Source: Enterobacter chengduensis
GTDB taxonomy: Bacteria; Pseudomonadota; Gammaproteobacteria; Enterobacterales; Enterobacteriaceae
NCBI RefSeq assembly: GCF_001984825.2
Contig: NZ_CP043318.1
Location: 434,001 to 498,000 of the forward strand
DNA: 64,000 nucleotides
Reading direction: 5' to 3'
Shown here: one piece after another, positions 52,861 through 62,223 of the stretch
Position numbering within the stretch: the first letter of the stretch is position 1
How the letters are laid out: each line of letters starts with the position of its first letter
Notes under the pieces: generated by a model
The model's database searches: none
Seen by the model: the letters and a program-made list of their open reading frames with translations, nothing else
What the model was told of the DNA's origin: nothing
Position numbers and translations under genes: made by a program

Positions 52861-54822
52861 TTAATTTGGTAATTCTGACGGTAAAGGCCAGTCTTCTGGT
52901 ACCAGGGCAGGGGGCTTGGTCCAGGGAAGCTCGGTTAAAGCATCCTGGAACCACTGGTCGCGAAGATTTGCGTGCTCTGTCACGATAAGCTGGAAGCCTG
53001 GGACTTCTTCTTGTGTAAACTTCAGCAGTAACGCAAACAGTCTACGTACTGCTGCTAAGTCAGCATCAGCTTCCGTTTTCTGAACAGTACCATCAGCTTC
53101 CTGGTAAATTTTTTCAGAAGGGAAATAAACTTGGGTAGGCTGATCAATTAAAAGAAACTGAGGAATGGGGCAATTGTTCTTTGAAGCAAAGAGATGAAGG
53201 GCTAACAAGGCAGACAGGTGATAAGCGAGATGATTTTCGCCACCGCCAGTTCGACTCATTGGTACCGGACGATCTGTACGATCAAAGATAATAGTCATTT
53301 GGCTTAGATCAAACCGTGCAGGGAGCCCCTGAAATTCTGCATCAAAAGCCTGGATGTAGCGTGTAATCTGTGACGAAATGTTATTCAGAATAGATATGAG
53401 TCTTTCATGGCTGCTATCAGCTCCAAATTTCCTTTGTAGGTCTTCGACTTTGAGCTTTAGACGACGATTTTCTGCTTCATATGTGGCCAGTTCTGAGTTA
53501 GGTACAAGGTCTTCAAGGAACAAACTTATACGACCAATTACTCTTGCCGCAGCATTATTGCGTGTGCCTAATTGCTCAATAACTTCGTTTGCCGCGATTG
53601 CCGCAGCAAGCTCCACTTCTTTGGCTCTTATCGAACTTACAATGGTCTGAACCTCATCTTCTAGTTCAGTAAGATAAACATCCATTTTAGGGCGTTGGCC
53701 AGCCACAATGCTCATTTCAGCGTCGAGAGTTGTTAGTTCGCTCAGGAGTGCTTTAGCAATTGGAGATTCCAGTGCTAAATTTGCTTCACAGAATGGCCAT
53801 TGCCATTCACCAGTTTCCGGATTTTTCGGTAGAGCCTTGATAGAAGATAATCGGTCTTGCTGCTCTAAAACTTCGTTTTCAAAATTACCTGATTGCTTGG
53901 CATACATCCGAGCAGAATCAATTCGGGACTGGGTCTGACGTCTGTCTTGTCGTAAACCAGCAATTTCATTTTCAAGAATGGATATTCTATGTCCATCGTC
54001 TTCAGGTAGGGGGGACGGAATCCATTGCATTGCAGAACGCAAAACATCAATTACTTCGTCAGTTCCGATTCTCTCTTTGTCTTGTGTGATGATACCCACG
54101 GCTCTGGCTTCAGATAAAAGCCCAGAACCTTTTAGCAGTGATGTATCGATTGTATCGCGAGCTTGTTCAAGACGTTTGGCGTTGATTTTCAGATCTCGTT
54201 GTGCTGTTCGGAGTTTGGCCTCAAGTTCATAGCGATCATTTGATGAAATACCTAAAAGAATCGGTAATGTGTCGCGAATAGCTTGTGGCTGAAATGCCTC
54301 ATTTTGTCGATAAAAAAGTTGATCTTTATTTGCTACAAGGCCCTGCTTTTGGAAAAGGTAATAAAAAGTATGCTTGATGTTTGCTTCAAAGCTTTCTCTG
54401 CTGTGCCCAATTGCCACGTCTGTACGGTTCTCGCGGATGCCAAGTAATCGTGACAACAGTGCGACTACAGAATCATCATCGGTGTTAACCGAGAGGTCTT
54501 TGAAATTTGGTGCGGTCAGTTCATTTCCTCGTCGCAGCATAACGGTGCCACAGCTTGTGGCTCCTGCATTTGGTGTTGGTTTCGCGATTAGTACTTGTTC
54601 CTGTGAAAATTGATAAATGACTGCGAACCATGACACTTTATCGCGAATAATACCTTCTGGTACGTTAAAAGTAGATCGACCCATACAGTATTCAATGATC
54701 TCAGAAAGAGCTGATTTACCGGTTGAGGAACGGCCAGTAATGACATTTAAACCATTAACCTTAAATTGCAGGTCCCGACGTTGGCCATCATGGCTGTAGA
54801 CATGAATCGACTTAATTTTCAT
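52861..54822 (-). CDS. ABC-3C system ATPase (DUF3732-like)
   Basis: A 653-residue SMC/Rad50-type ATPase. Walker A is GRSSTGKS (30-37), followed by a long coiled-coil middle with WPFCEANLA near the hook position. The ABC-type signature region is MSRTGGGENHLAYHLSALL, Walker B FLLIDQPTQVYFP, and the H-loop IVTEHANL. This fits the ATPase of three-component ABC-3C conflict systems. ATG 54822 overlaps the middle-component stop by four bases. Proposed (family knowledge) to sense invading DNA and trigger the partner nuclease-like effector. A terminator follows at 52770. Confidence 0.82.
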   Translation of the reverse strand: MKIKSIHVYSHDGQRRDLQFKVNGLNVITGRSSTGKSALSEIIEYCMGRSTFNVPEGIIRDKVSWFAVIYQFSQEQVLIAKPTPNAGATSCGTVMLRRGNELTAPNFKDLSVNTDDDSVVALLSRLLGIRENRTDVAIGHSRESFEANIKHTFYYLFQKQGLVANKDQLFYRQNEAFQPQAIRDTLPILLGISSNDRYELEAKLRTAQRDLKINAKRLEQARDTIDTSLLKGSGLLSEARAVGIITQDKERIGTDEVIDVLRSAMQWIPSPLPEDDGHRISILENEIAGLRQDRRQTQSRIDSARMYAKQSGNFENEVLEQQDRLSSIKALPKNPETGEWQWPFCEANLALESPIAKALLSELTTLDAEMSIVAGQRPKMDVYLTELEDEVQTIVSSIRAKEVELAAAIAANEVIEQLGTRNNAAARVIGRISLFLEDLVPNSELATYEAENRRLKLKVEDLQRKFGADSSHERLISILNNISSQITRYIQAFDAEFQGLPARFDLSQMTIIFDRTDRPVPMSRTGGGENHLAYHLSALLALHLFASKNNCPIPQFLLIDQPTQVYFPSEKIYQEADGTVQKTEADADLAAVRRLFALLLKFTQEEVPGFQLIVTEHANLRDQWFQDALTELPWTKPPALVPEDWPLPSELPN

Positions 54823-55307
54823 GGGCGTATTCCAAAGGTCGTGTACACCGTAACGCGATCTGCAATACGGGCAAATTCTTTTCCTATATAGCGCGCGACA
54901 CGCTGGCATGAGATTGATTCTTCAGTCCCTATGACCGATTTGCGAACTTTATTAGGTATTGTTTTCAATCGGCCGTCTTGCGTTACGACAAAACATCCTC
55001 GTTCCATGAGCACTCCAAAAGCTTCAAGCGTAAATGGCAGCATATTATTGACGCGGTTAGCAAAATTAATGAGTAATTTGGGATTGTTTTCTATAGTTTT
55101 CAAAAGGTAGCGGCGAGGATTTTCAGCAAACACTTGGCGAGAATCTTTTTGCAGACATAATGGTAAAACTAAAAGAGCGAGAGAAAATGGCATGCCCTGT
55201 GAGTTTTCCTCTTCGTAGCTCTGCATTGCTCTGAATAGTACAACACCACAAAATGCAGGATTGAAAAGATTCCTTATCTCGAATGGACGCTGATCCCATT
55301 GCTTCAT
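54819..55307 (-). CDS. ABC-3C system middle component
   Basis: A 162-residue helical protein (EIRNLFNPAFCGVVLFRAM, SLALLVLPLCLQKDSRQ, LINFANRVNNMLPFTLEAF). It matches the compact middle-component proteins that link effector and ATPase in ABC-3C systems. Both ends overlap neighbours by four bases (ATGA), giving tight translational coupling. No catalytic motif is visible; an adaptor role is inferred from the family and position. Confidence 0.8.
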   Translation of the reverse strand: MKQWDQRPFEIRNLFNPAFCGVVLFRAMQSYEEENSQGMPFSLALLVLPLCLQKDSRQVFAENPRRYLLKTIENNPKLLINFANRVNNMLPFTLEAFGVLMERGCFVVTQDGRLKTIPNKVRKSVIGTEESISCQRVARYIGKEFARIADRVTVYTTFGIRP

Positions 55308-56527
55308 GCTTGGGCTCCCAACAATTGCCCAATTCTATTTAGGAAGTGGGGATGCCAGAAAATTTTGGGTAGTGGTCTACTGTTCGCAAGGATGTGAAAT
55401 CCTCCTCGAACTACATAAGGCTCAGTCACTCGTTCTCGGATTCGCAATGAGTGAATATTACCACTTTCAAGATCGGCCCATTGATACAATGCTTTTCCCG
55501 CAGTAATAAGTACTTCGTCAGCTGAATTTTCATCTAATTCTTCAAAAACTACGTCTTTATAGCGACTCCATTCATCAACAAGGCGGTCTTCATAATCTTC
55601 CATCTCTCCTGTTACCAAAAGGTTTTCACGCGCCCATGAAGAACGCTGCTCAAATGCTCGGTAGTAGTCGAGAATAGCGTTTCGGATACGATTAGAGGAA
55701 ACCCCTATTTCACGGAGTTGCACAACAAAGAGCCTGGGATCATTCATCGCATCGATTTCTCCAACGGGAATTTTTCCTCTGAACGTAATCGGCAGATTGT
55801 CCGATTTGTACTCTTCAGAAAATGCTGCAAGTTTGTCGGAAATCTCATAACCAAAAATCGCCTCTTTACGTTTCCCTGTTAGCAGATCGACTATCGTGTT
55901 ATTCCACCACCCTTCAAGTCGTTCAAAAATAGCGTCTCGGTTATCGCGTCTAATGATACGCATGTGTTGATTTTTGATAATTGTTGGGAGGTCTTCAATG
56001 CGAGGCCCGCCATCAAATATGATTATCCGTGATAAGAAGTCATCTTTTTGCTCATCAGTCAGTTTATTGAACTCATCGGCTATTGCCGTGATCAGTTTTG
56101 ACTTGCTTCTAGCCAGAGCTGTGTTGGTGAGTTGAGTTATTGATACTGAATTATCGTCTTTTGTTGGCGGTTCGACTAAGAAGTGTTGCAGGAACGAGGA
56201 GTTTGAGATAGATCCGGTCGTAAACAAAAAGAAACGAAGATTTGCTTCGGTTTTACCATCACGATTATAGCGGTCAAGCCAGATGCGGACTGACTTCCAA
56301 AAATCGGTAGACAGGTCGGTTAGAGTATCCCCATCCCCTTTGTGTTTGAGCGATGCCAGTGTTTTGACACCATCAAAACTAACGAAGTCTAGGTCATCAT
56401 CTTTTTCGATCAAAACAGATGTATCTTCTGGCCACTGAAGAAGCTTAAGTAGCGCAAAACGAGGCTGATAGATATACCCTAAGCCCTGTTCACCAGCAGC
56501 GTATTGATCGCTAGATACTCCGGTCAT
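55304..56527 (-). CDS. ABC-3C effector with possible PD-(D/E)XK-type N-terminus
   Basis: A 407-residue protein, first gene of the three-gene operon. The N-terminal part (GYIYQPRFALLKLLQ, VLIEKDDDLDF, then TLASLKHKGDGDTL) has the E/D...D...K-x-K arrangement of PD-(D/E)XK nucleases of the DUF4297/Cap4 kind. The C-terminal half fits the ABC-3C C-terminal domain (YYRAFEQRSSWARENLL, YVVRGGFHILANSRPLP). ATG 56527 is chosen because AGGGA lies upstream; 31 upstream codons look non-coding. Nuclease activity is inference. Confidence 0.78.
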   Translation of the reverse strand: MTGVSSDQYAAGEQGLGYIYQPRFALLKLLQWPEDTSVLIEKDDDLDFVSFDGVKTLASLKHKGDGDTLTDLSTDFWKSVRIWLDRYNRDGKTEANLRFFLFTTGSISNSSFLQHFLVEPPTKDDNSVSITQLTNTALARSKSKLITAIADEFNKLTDEQKDDFLSRIIIFDGGPRIEDLPTIIKNQHMRIIRRDNRDAIFERLEGWWNNTIVDLLTGKRKEAIFGYEISDKLAAFSEEYKSDNLPITFRGKIPVGEIDAMNDPRLFVVQLREIGVSSNRIRNAILDYYRAFEQRSSWARENLLVTGEMEDYEDRLVDEWSRYKDVVFEELDENSADEVLITAGKALYQWADLESGNIHSLRIRERVTEPYVVRGGFHILANSRPLPKIFWHPHFLNRIGQLLGAQA

Positions 56528-56861
56528 TTTAAGTCCCTGCGTCGATTGCGCTTTCAGCTGTACGGAAAATGGCTCATGAAAGCAACAAGTTACCATCCAA
56601 TGTTTGGTGGTACGTATCACATCATCGATATTAGCTTAAAACAATACCACTGTGTTTCCTGCGTGAATAGAAAAAGTAAGTACTTGAGAATGCTAAATGT
56701 GAAGTGAATAGCCTTCCGTGCCGAGGTTTATCGTGCTGATGAGGCACTTTGTAACCTGAATGGAAAACGGCGTTCGGTCATGTGAAGGTTTTTGTTGTAA
56801 AAACGCTTCTTAATAGGGGGACCTATATGGTCTTCCCCCGTATTGCAAGAACGCAGTGACA

Positions 56862-57062
56862 ATGAAAGTAACAGGTTTGCTTTCGTATATTCGGCCTGTT
56901 GATGAAGCTACTGCTTCTGGCCTTGATGAAACATTCGCGCATATCGTCCTTAACGCTTACACGGCCTTGATTAATTCTGGCCAAGCCCCGATCCCAGGTT
57001 TTCGATATGCAGGTTTGACCTGTTTTTCATCGTTTCTGCTTTCTACGCAATGCTGGAGTTAA
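56862..57062 (+). CDS. Hypothetical protein, probably truncated by IS110
   Basis: About 66 codons with a normal-looking N-terminus (MKVTGLLSYIRPVDEATASG, then FAHIVLNAYTALI). The frame ends just before the IS110-type element, whose right end is close by. No family recognised. The gene may once have continued beyond the element. Confidence 0.35.
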   Translation: MKVTGLLSYIRPVDEATASGLDETFAHIVLNAYTALINSGQAPIPGFRYAGLTCFSSFLLSTQCWS

Positions 57063-57094
57063 CGGTATAAATTACCCTGTTTCAACTTCTTATT

Positions 57095-58117
57095 TCATGC
57101 TACCGAAACCCGGTAAACTTCATTACGAGTGATAATAACCCAGACAATACGAATTAACTTATTTGCCAGGGCGACGACTGCCCTGTTAAATCCTCGTTTC
57201 TCCCGGACCAGGTTAACCCATGAGCTAAGTTGATCCGTTTTGCCTGCGGATCTGAACAAAACAGCTCGGGCACCATGTATCAGCATTGATCTGACGTAGC
57301 TGTTTCCACATTTGGTGATCCCCAGAAGAACCTGTTGCCCCCCTGTGCTGAATTGTCGTGGAACCAACCCAAGAGCCGCTGAAGCATCCCGACCTCTTTT
57401 AAACTGTTTTCCATCACCCATCCAGCTTTTCACTGCCAGACTAACCAGTGGACCAAAACCCGGAATAGAAAGTAGGCGCTGGCATACTGAATCCCCGGCG
57501 GCATTTTTTCGCTGTCGGTTGTCATACCATATGAGTTCATCATCCAGAGCCGCCAGCCGCTGATATTGCCGTTGTAACAGTTCACGCATCTGGGGCGTAA
57601 ATCCATTCTCTGCATCTTCAAGCAACTCGGGTAATTTACGTCGAAGCTCAGTTGCGCCTTTACGCAAAACAATACCATACTCTGCCATTAACCCTCTGAT
57701 ATGGTTGATTAACTGCGTTCTTTCTTCAGAAACAAGTCGTCGCATTTTTAAAAAGGTTTGTTCATCCTGCTGAGATAGCGTTTTTACCGGAACTGGGCGA
57801 ATTGTTCCGTGCCAGCAGGCTTCGGCAATGGCCTGAGCATCGTTATAGTCGTTTTTCTGGCGACGCTGATAAGCCCTGACGTGCTGAGCGGGTAGCATCA
57901 CAACATCATGCCCCGTCTTTTGAATTTCTCTGGCCCAGTGATGAGAAGCACCACATGCCTCCATGGCGACAATCATCCTGGACTGTGTCGTAAACCAGCC
58001 AATCAACTTTTCACGAGAGAGCTTAATCCTTCCACCAGGCTTCCCTTCCGGTGAAAGGCTGAAAAGATAAAAATTTGTTTTCGCAAGATCAATTCCAATA
58101 ATGTTCAGCCTTGACAT
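57095..58117 (-). CDS. IS110-family transposase
   Basis: A 340-residue DEDD transposase. The N-terminal RuvC-like domain begins IGIDLAKTNF (first Asp), with VAMEACGASHHW (Glu) and NDYNDAQAIAEA (two Asp). The C-terminal Tnp_IS116 domain has SIPGFGPLVSLA and the region with the catalytic Ser near QFSTGGQQVLLG. IS110 enzymes act with a bridge RNA encoded in the non-coding end of the element. The upstream flank (58118-58200) is the expected place in the IS110 group. Exact element ends were not resolved. Confidence 0.92.
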   Translation of the reverse strand: MSRLNIIGIDLAKTNFYLFSLSPEGKPGGRIKLSREKLIGWFTTQSRMIVAMEACGASHHWAREIQKTGHDVVMLPAQHVRAYQRRQKNDYNDAQAIAEACWHGTIRPVPVKTLSQQDEQTFLKMRRLVSEERTQLINHIRGLMAEYGIVLRKGATELRRKLPELLEDAENGFTPQMRELLQRQYQRLAALDDELIWYDNRQRKNAAGDSVCQRLLSIPGFGPLVSLAVKSWMGDGKQFKRGRDASAALGLVPRQFSTGGQQVLLGITKCGNSYVRSMLIHGARAVLFRSAGKTDQLSSWVNLVREKRGFNRAVVALANKLIRIVWVIITRNEVYRVSVA

Positions 58118-58271
58118 GGTTTCTCACCCTTTCAACGCTGATTGAATTACCACCATCATGACGGTATTGAGAGTCGCCGTGAAGGAGGGGGTAGACCATC
58201 TCATCGCTTACGTTGCTGATGAAGACATTACAAACATCGCGGTGTATTAATCAACGGGGATCAGGTCAACC
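58118..58271. other. Flank of the IS110 gene, with a small open frame
   Basis: The plus strand has a 30-codon frame at 58158-58250 (VKEGVDHLIAYVADEDITNI) that looks like the tail of a lost gene. The part nearest the transposase start may encode a bridge RNA, but I could not fold one with confidence. Confidence 0.35.
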
Positions 58272-58475
58272 CGCCTCAACAATGGCGAGTCACTGACCGT
58301 CAGGAGCCTTGCTGACGAATTTAGCATTTGCGAAAAAACAATACGGCGTGATCTGACCGAACGTCTTGCTTACCTGAACTTGCTCCGACAGGGAAAGCAG
58401 TACTGGATCGCTTCACGTTTAAGTCCATACAGCGCGGTAAATATGCCAGAAGGTTATAGAACAAACAAAAAATAA
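58272..58475 (+). pseudogene. WYL/DeoR-type regulator, N-terminal fragment
   Basis: The frame reads [20 protein letters not shown] then [17 protein letters not shown], a clear winged-helix domain, and ends [26 protein letters not shown]. The start and any WYL ligand domain are missing. Such regulators are common in P4-type islands near the integrase. Confidence 0.65.
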
Positions 58476-58518
58476 AAGAATTACGTTCCCCGCACCTTCA
58501 GGTGCGGGTGAACAACCA

Positions 58519-59709
58519 CTAACTTTTTGTCGATGAACTGAGAAGATTGTCAATATAATCAGCGTACCACTGCATCATTTCTCGTCTTCCATCCAGATAC
58601 TGTGCATGGTTATATGTGCCGCGAATGCTGTTTTTATCCACGTGAGCGAGCTGCATCTCGATCCAGACTGTATTAAACCCCTGCTCATGCAAAATGGTGC
58701 TCATAGTGTGGCGAAAGCCGTGTCCGGTAGCTTTACCATCGTAGCCGATACGTTTGATAACCATGTTGATACTGGCTTCACTCATCGGTTTGTTGATGTT
58801 GCAGCGCCCTGGAAACACGAGTTGATACTGACCGGTATAAGTGCGGAGTTCCAGCAGGATCGACAGAACCTGGTCTGACAAAGGCACCAGATGTTTGCGG
58901 CGCTTTTTCATCCGGCTTTCGGGGATTGTCCACAATGCATTCTCCAGATCAAACTCTTGCCATTCTGCAGCGCGAAGTTCAATCGTACGAACCCCCGTCA
59001 GTAGCAGCAGACTGGTTGCCATACGCGTAATGCAACTGCCATGGTAATTAGCCAGACTGGCAAGGAACGCGGGTAACTCGGATGCCTGTAGGTGAGGGAA
59101 GTGCTCGGTCTTTGGTGCGGTCAGAGTACCGGTCAGTTCCGCAGCTGGATTAATCGTCGCACGCCCTGTTGCTATGGCGTAACGGAAGATCTGATTGCAG
59201 TACTGCCGGACCTTACGTAATTTTTCCAGCGAACCGCGTTTTTCAATCAGCCGTAAAACTTCCAGCATCTCCAGAGGCAGGATCTCAGCGACAGGGCGTT
59301 TGCCCACATACGGGAAAATATCCTTCTCCAGCGCCTCCTGAACGCTTTCTGCGTAGCTTTCCGACCATGAGATACACTTATGCTTATGCCACTCCATGGC
59401 GAGTGCCCTGAAGGTATTTACGACGGATATTTTTTTGGCGAGTTTTTCGAGCTGCTTTTTCTCACTCGGATCGCCGCCATCAGCAATCACTTTTCTGGCT
59501 TCATCGCGTTTTACACGCGCGTCAGCCAGAGAGATTTCAGGATAAACACCGATAGATAACTTTTTCTCTTTACCGGCGATACGGTATTTCATACGCCAGT
59601 AGCGTTTTCCGGTGGTGGTTACCAGGAGAAAAAGGCCACGTTCGTCAGAGAGTTTATAGTCCTTCTCTTTAGGCTTGGCGGTCTCGACCTGCCGGGCTGT
59701 CAGTGCCAT
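58519..59709 (-). CDS. int: P4-type tyrosine integrase
   Basis: A 396-residue site-specific recombinase: N-terminal DUF4102 (LTARQVETAKPKEKDYKLSD), SAM-like core-binding domain, and catalytic domain with Arg in TGVRTIELR, HGFRH and the nucleophile Tyr in YNHAQYLDGR. It starts 175 bp from the tRNA-Phe gene, as expected for islands that use the tRNA 3' end as attachment site. It appears intact, so the element bounded by 52808 and 59885 may be mobile. Confidence 0.94.
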   Translation of the reverse strand: MALTARQVETAKPKEKDYKLSDERGLFLLVTTTGKRYWRMKYRIAGKEKKLSIGVYPEISLADARVKRDEARKVIADGGDPSEKKQLEKLAKKISVVNTFRALAMEWHKHKCISWSESYAESVQEALEKDIFPYVGKRPVAEILPLEMLEVLRLIEKRGSLEKLRKVRQYCNQIFRYAIATGRATINPAAELTGTLTAPKTEHFPHLQASELPAFLASLANYHGSCITRMATSLLLLTGVRTIELRAAEWQEFDLENALWTIPESRMKKRRKHLVPLSDQVLSILLELRTYTGQYQLVFPGRCNINKPMSEASINMVIKRIGYDGKATGHGFRHTMSTILHEQGFNTVWIEMQLAHVDKNSIRGTYNHAQYLDGRREMMQWYADYIDNLLSSSTKS

Positions 59710-59884
59710 ATGGGGGCCTCAATTTTCATTGAACACAAAGAGCCCCCTGAAAAGCCCCCGGATGCAACTTGATTTAGAGAGAATCGAGTTGAGGTCAGTG
59801 GAGTTCGTAATGTTGGAAAGTGGCGTATAGCAGTGATTATACTTGAGTTTTGTGATGTTTGGGAGACGTACATTGAAGTGAAAG

Positions 59885-59960
59885 TGGTGCCCGGACTCGG
59901 AATCGAACCAAGGACACGGGGATTTTCAATCCCCTGCTCTACCGACTGAGCTATCCGGGC
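59885..59960 (-). tRNA. tRNA-Phe (GAA)
   Basis: A complete 76-nt tRNA-Phe with encoded CCA: acceptor stem GCCCGGA/TCCGGGC, D-loop AGCTCAGTCGGTAGAGC, anticodon loop with GAA in the stem GGGGA...TCCCC, and T-loop GGTTCGATTCC. It is the insertion site of the integrase-bearing element. The gene remains intact because the element recreates its 3' end. In E. coli the pheU copy has this same neighbour order. Confidence 0.97.
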
Positions 59961-60129
59961 AACGGAGCGCATTAAACCGCAATCACGCTCGATCGTCAAC
60001 ATTATTTAGGTAAAAGCTGTTCAACTGCTTAAGTTTGCGGCAATCTGTTCGTTTTAGCCGTGAAAATGCACAAATCTTCCAGACAGAACCAGTGTAATAC
60101 GGCAATGCTGATAGTAAGAGGAGGGCAGT

Positions 60130-60975
60130 ATGGCGAATGACTGGCTTGAACTGCGTCAGCATGCAGATACGGGCATTGAAACGATTAAAGCGCATTTCGA
60201 AGGGCATGCCTTTGATCCGCACTGGCACGATAGCTATCTGGTAGGAATAACCCTCTCCGGCACGCAGCAGTTTCACTGTCGCCGTGAGCGTCATCGTAGC
60301 CAGCCTGGCGACGCATTTCTCCTTGAACCCGGTGAAATTCACGACGGCGATGCGCCTGTAGAAGGCGGCTTTACCTATCTGACCTTCTATCTGGATGAGC
60401 GCTGGCTTCATCGTGCGCTACATGGGCTTTACGAATCTACTCCCGGGAGTTATTCACTCCATTTTGCCCAAACGCTGACGCGAGAGCCGCAGCTGGTGCG
60501 CGTTATCGGTGAGACATTCTCTACCCTGCATAATGATGAGATGAAAATCGTTCAGCAGAGCACGATGGATAATCTGCTCTCCCGAATCACCGCCCATTGC
60601 CACTGGCGTAAAAAACTGCCGTCGCAGTTACAAAGCGCTGCCGTGGCGCACCGTGCGCGCGACTATCTCTACGCCCATATCGGCGAGAACGTAGGGCTTT
60701 CAGACCTTGCGCGCGAGACGGGGACGGATCGTTTTACCCTGACGCGCTGTTTTAAGCGCGAGTTCAACCTGGCGCCGCACGCATGGCTTATTCAGCTGCG
60801 TCTGGCAAAGGCCAGGCAATTGCTGGCGCGTGGCGACCAGCCCGTTGACGTGGCTGCCGCAGTGGGTTTTGCCGATCAAAGCCATTTGGGACGTTGGTTC
60901 CAGCGGGCTTACCGCCTCTCTCCTGCACACTACCGACGGTTGTGCACAAACCTTCCAGACGTTTCCAAAAAATAA
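60130..60975 (+). CDS. AraC-family transcriptional regulator with cupin domain
   Basis: A 281-residue regulator. The N-terminal cupin-like sensor has the pattern PHWHDSYLVGITLSG and LLEPGEIHDG. The C-terminal double helix-turn-helix has LARETGTDRFTLTRCFKREF and VAAAVGFADQSHLGRWFQRA, ending LSPAHYRRL. It is followed 36 bp later by a LysE-type exporter in the same direction and probably controls it. Backbone gene to the right of the tRNA. Confidence 0.9.
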   Translation: MANDWLELRQHADTGIETIKAHFEGHAFDPHWHDSYLVGITLSGTQQFHCRRERHRSQPGDAFLLEPGEIHDGDAPVEGGFTYLTFYLDERWLHRALHGLYESTPGSYSLHFAQTLTREPQLVRVIGETFSTLHNDEMKIVQQSTMDNLLSRITAHCHWRKKLPSQLQSAAVAHRARDYLYAHIGENVGLSDLARETGTDRFTLTRCFKREFNLAPHAWLIQLRLAKARQLLARGDQPVDVAAAVGFADQSHLGRWFQRAYRLSPAHYRRLCTNLPDVSKK

Positions 60976-61011
60976 CGGCACATTCATGGCTCTAATAAAA
61001 AGGAGCCTCCT

Positions 61012-61602
61012 GTGAGTTTAATACCCTTTCTGCTGTTCGCATTTGTCGCCTCCATTACGCCGGGGCCAACCAATATCCTGGTGCTGACGAACAGCCAGCA
61101 CTTCGGCGTAAAGAGTACCGTACCTGCTGTTCTGGGCGGGTGTATCGCCGCCAGTGCAATTGTGCTGGTATCAGGCGCGGGCGCTGGAGAAGTTCTGCGT
61201 CAGTATCCTCTGGTACGTCAGATAATGAGCTGGACAGGCGTGCTGTGGCTAAGCTGGATGAGCTGGCAACTGTTTCGCGCCCCGGCCACTCGTCTTTCCA
61301 CTGAAAGCCCTATCCGATTCACCGCTCAGGCGGCGGCGCTGCTGCAGATAGTGAACCCCAAAACCTGGATGATGGCGTTGGCCGTCGTTAGTCTGTTTGC
61401 CCCTGCTGGCGACCATGCATTATGGGATATTGCGCTAATGGCGCTATGGTTTCTGCTGATCTCAATAGCCTGTTTGATGTGCTGGGCGTGGTTGGGGAAG
61501 GCGGTGAACCGAATTTTCCGCACCACCGTGGCGATGGTGCGTTTTCAGCGCCTGATGGCGCTGTGCCTGCTTGTCTCCGCCTGGGCGGGCATTCTGGTTT
61601 AG
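61012..61602 (+). CDS. LysE/RhtB-family amino acid exporter
   Basis: A 196-residue, six-helix exporter. The family signature [19 protein letters not shown] is at the N-terminus, and a second characteristic segment [14 protein letters not shown] lies in the middle. It uses a GTG start with AGGAG nine bases before it. Substrate could be homoserine, threonine or cysteine; not readable. The end overlaps the convergent yjdC by four bases. Confidence 0.88.
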   Translation: MSLIPFLLFAFVASITPGPTNILVLTNSQHFGVKSTVPAVLGGCIAASAIVLVSGAGAGEVLRQYPLVRQIMSWTGVLWLSWMSWQLFRAPATRLSTESPIRFTAQAAALLQIVNPKTWMMALAVVSLFAPAGDHALWDIALMALWFLLISIACLMCWAWLGKAVNRIFRTTVAMVRFQRLMALCLLVSAWAGILV

Positions 61603-62174
61603 GTCAGTGCACCGCCCATACGGCACTGAGCAAAACGCAAAATATCTTCCGCCAGGCGATGCGCCGTATCTACATCGGCCTGGCTGCGGTTCACCAGCAT
61701 GCGGCTGAGGCAACCTTCCAGCACCAGCTCCATCTGCTTCGCCACCATTGCCGGATCATCAACTTCCAGCGTGGTCAGCAGCTCGTGGGTGAAGTCATGT
61801 GCCGCCCGTTTTTGCTGGTCCGCCAACTGGTGGATAGGATGGCCAGGGTCGGGAAAATAAGTGCAGGCGGCGATGAACAGACAGCCCGGGTAGCGGTTGT
61901 TGCTGACGCATTCCGTCAGGGCGGTATACCGCGCCAGCAGCTTTTGCTCCGCAGTCAGCTCTTCATTCAACATCAGTTGCCTGCGCCAGATATCCACCTG
62001 CTGGCTGAGATAGCGCAGGGCATCATAGAGTAGCGCCTCTTTATCCGGCCAGAAGCGCTTAAGTTCATCCAGAGGATAATCGATACGGTCGGCTACCATC
62101 TCAAGCGTGGTGCTGGCGATCCCTTGAATCTCAAGTAATTGCAGGGCTTGTCCCAGTACGTCTTCACGTTGCAC
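61599..62174 (-). CDS. yjdC: TetR-family regulator YjdC
   Basis: A 191-residue TetR protein, start GTG at 62174 ([20 protein letters not shown]) preceded by GGAGGAG. It closely matches E. coli YjdC along its length ([50 protein letters not shown]) and has the same length. It lies 49 bp downstream of dsbD in the conserved cutA-dsbD-yjdC order. Role unclear; backbone gene. Confidence 0.9.
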   Translation of the reverse strand: MQREDVLGQALQLLEIQGIASTTLEMVADRIDYPLDELKRFWPDKEALLYDALRYLSQQVDIWRRQLMLNEELTAEQKLLARYTALTECVSNNRYPGCLFIAACTYFPDPGHPIHQLADQQKRAAHDFTHELLTTLEVDDPAMVAKQMELVLEGCLSRMLVNRSQADVDTAHRLAEDILRFAQCRMGGALT

Positions 62175-62223
62175 GATTATCTCCTCCGCTATTCCCAACG
62201 GTTTGTTCCGTTTAAAGTGTTGT

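Noticed and set aside
52861..54822. RecF/RecN-type repair ATPase
   Set aside because: The tight operon with a middle component and nuclease-like effector fits ABC-3C better than a lone repair protein.
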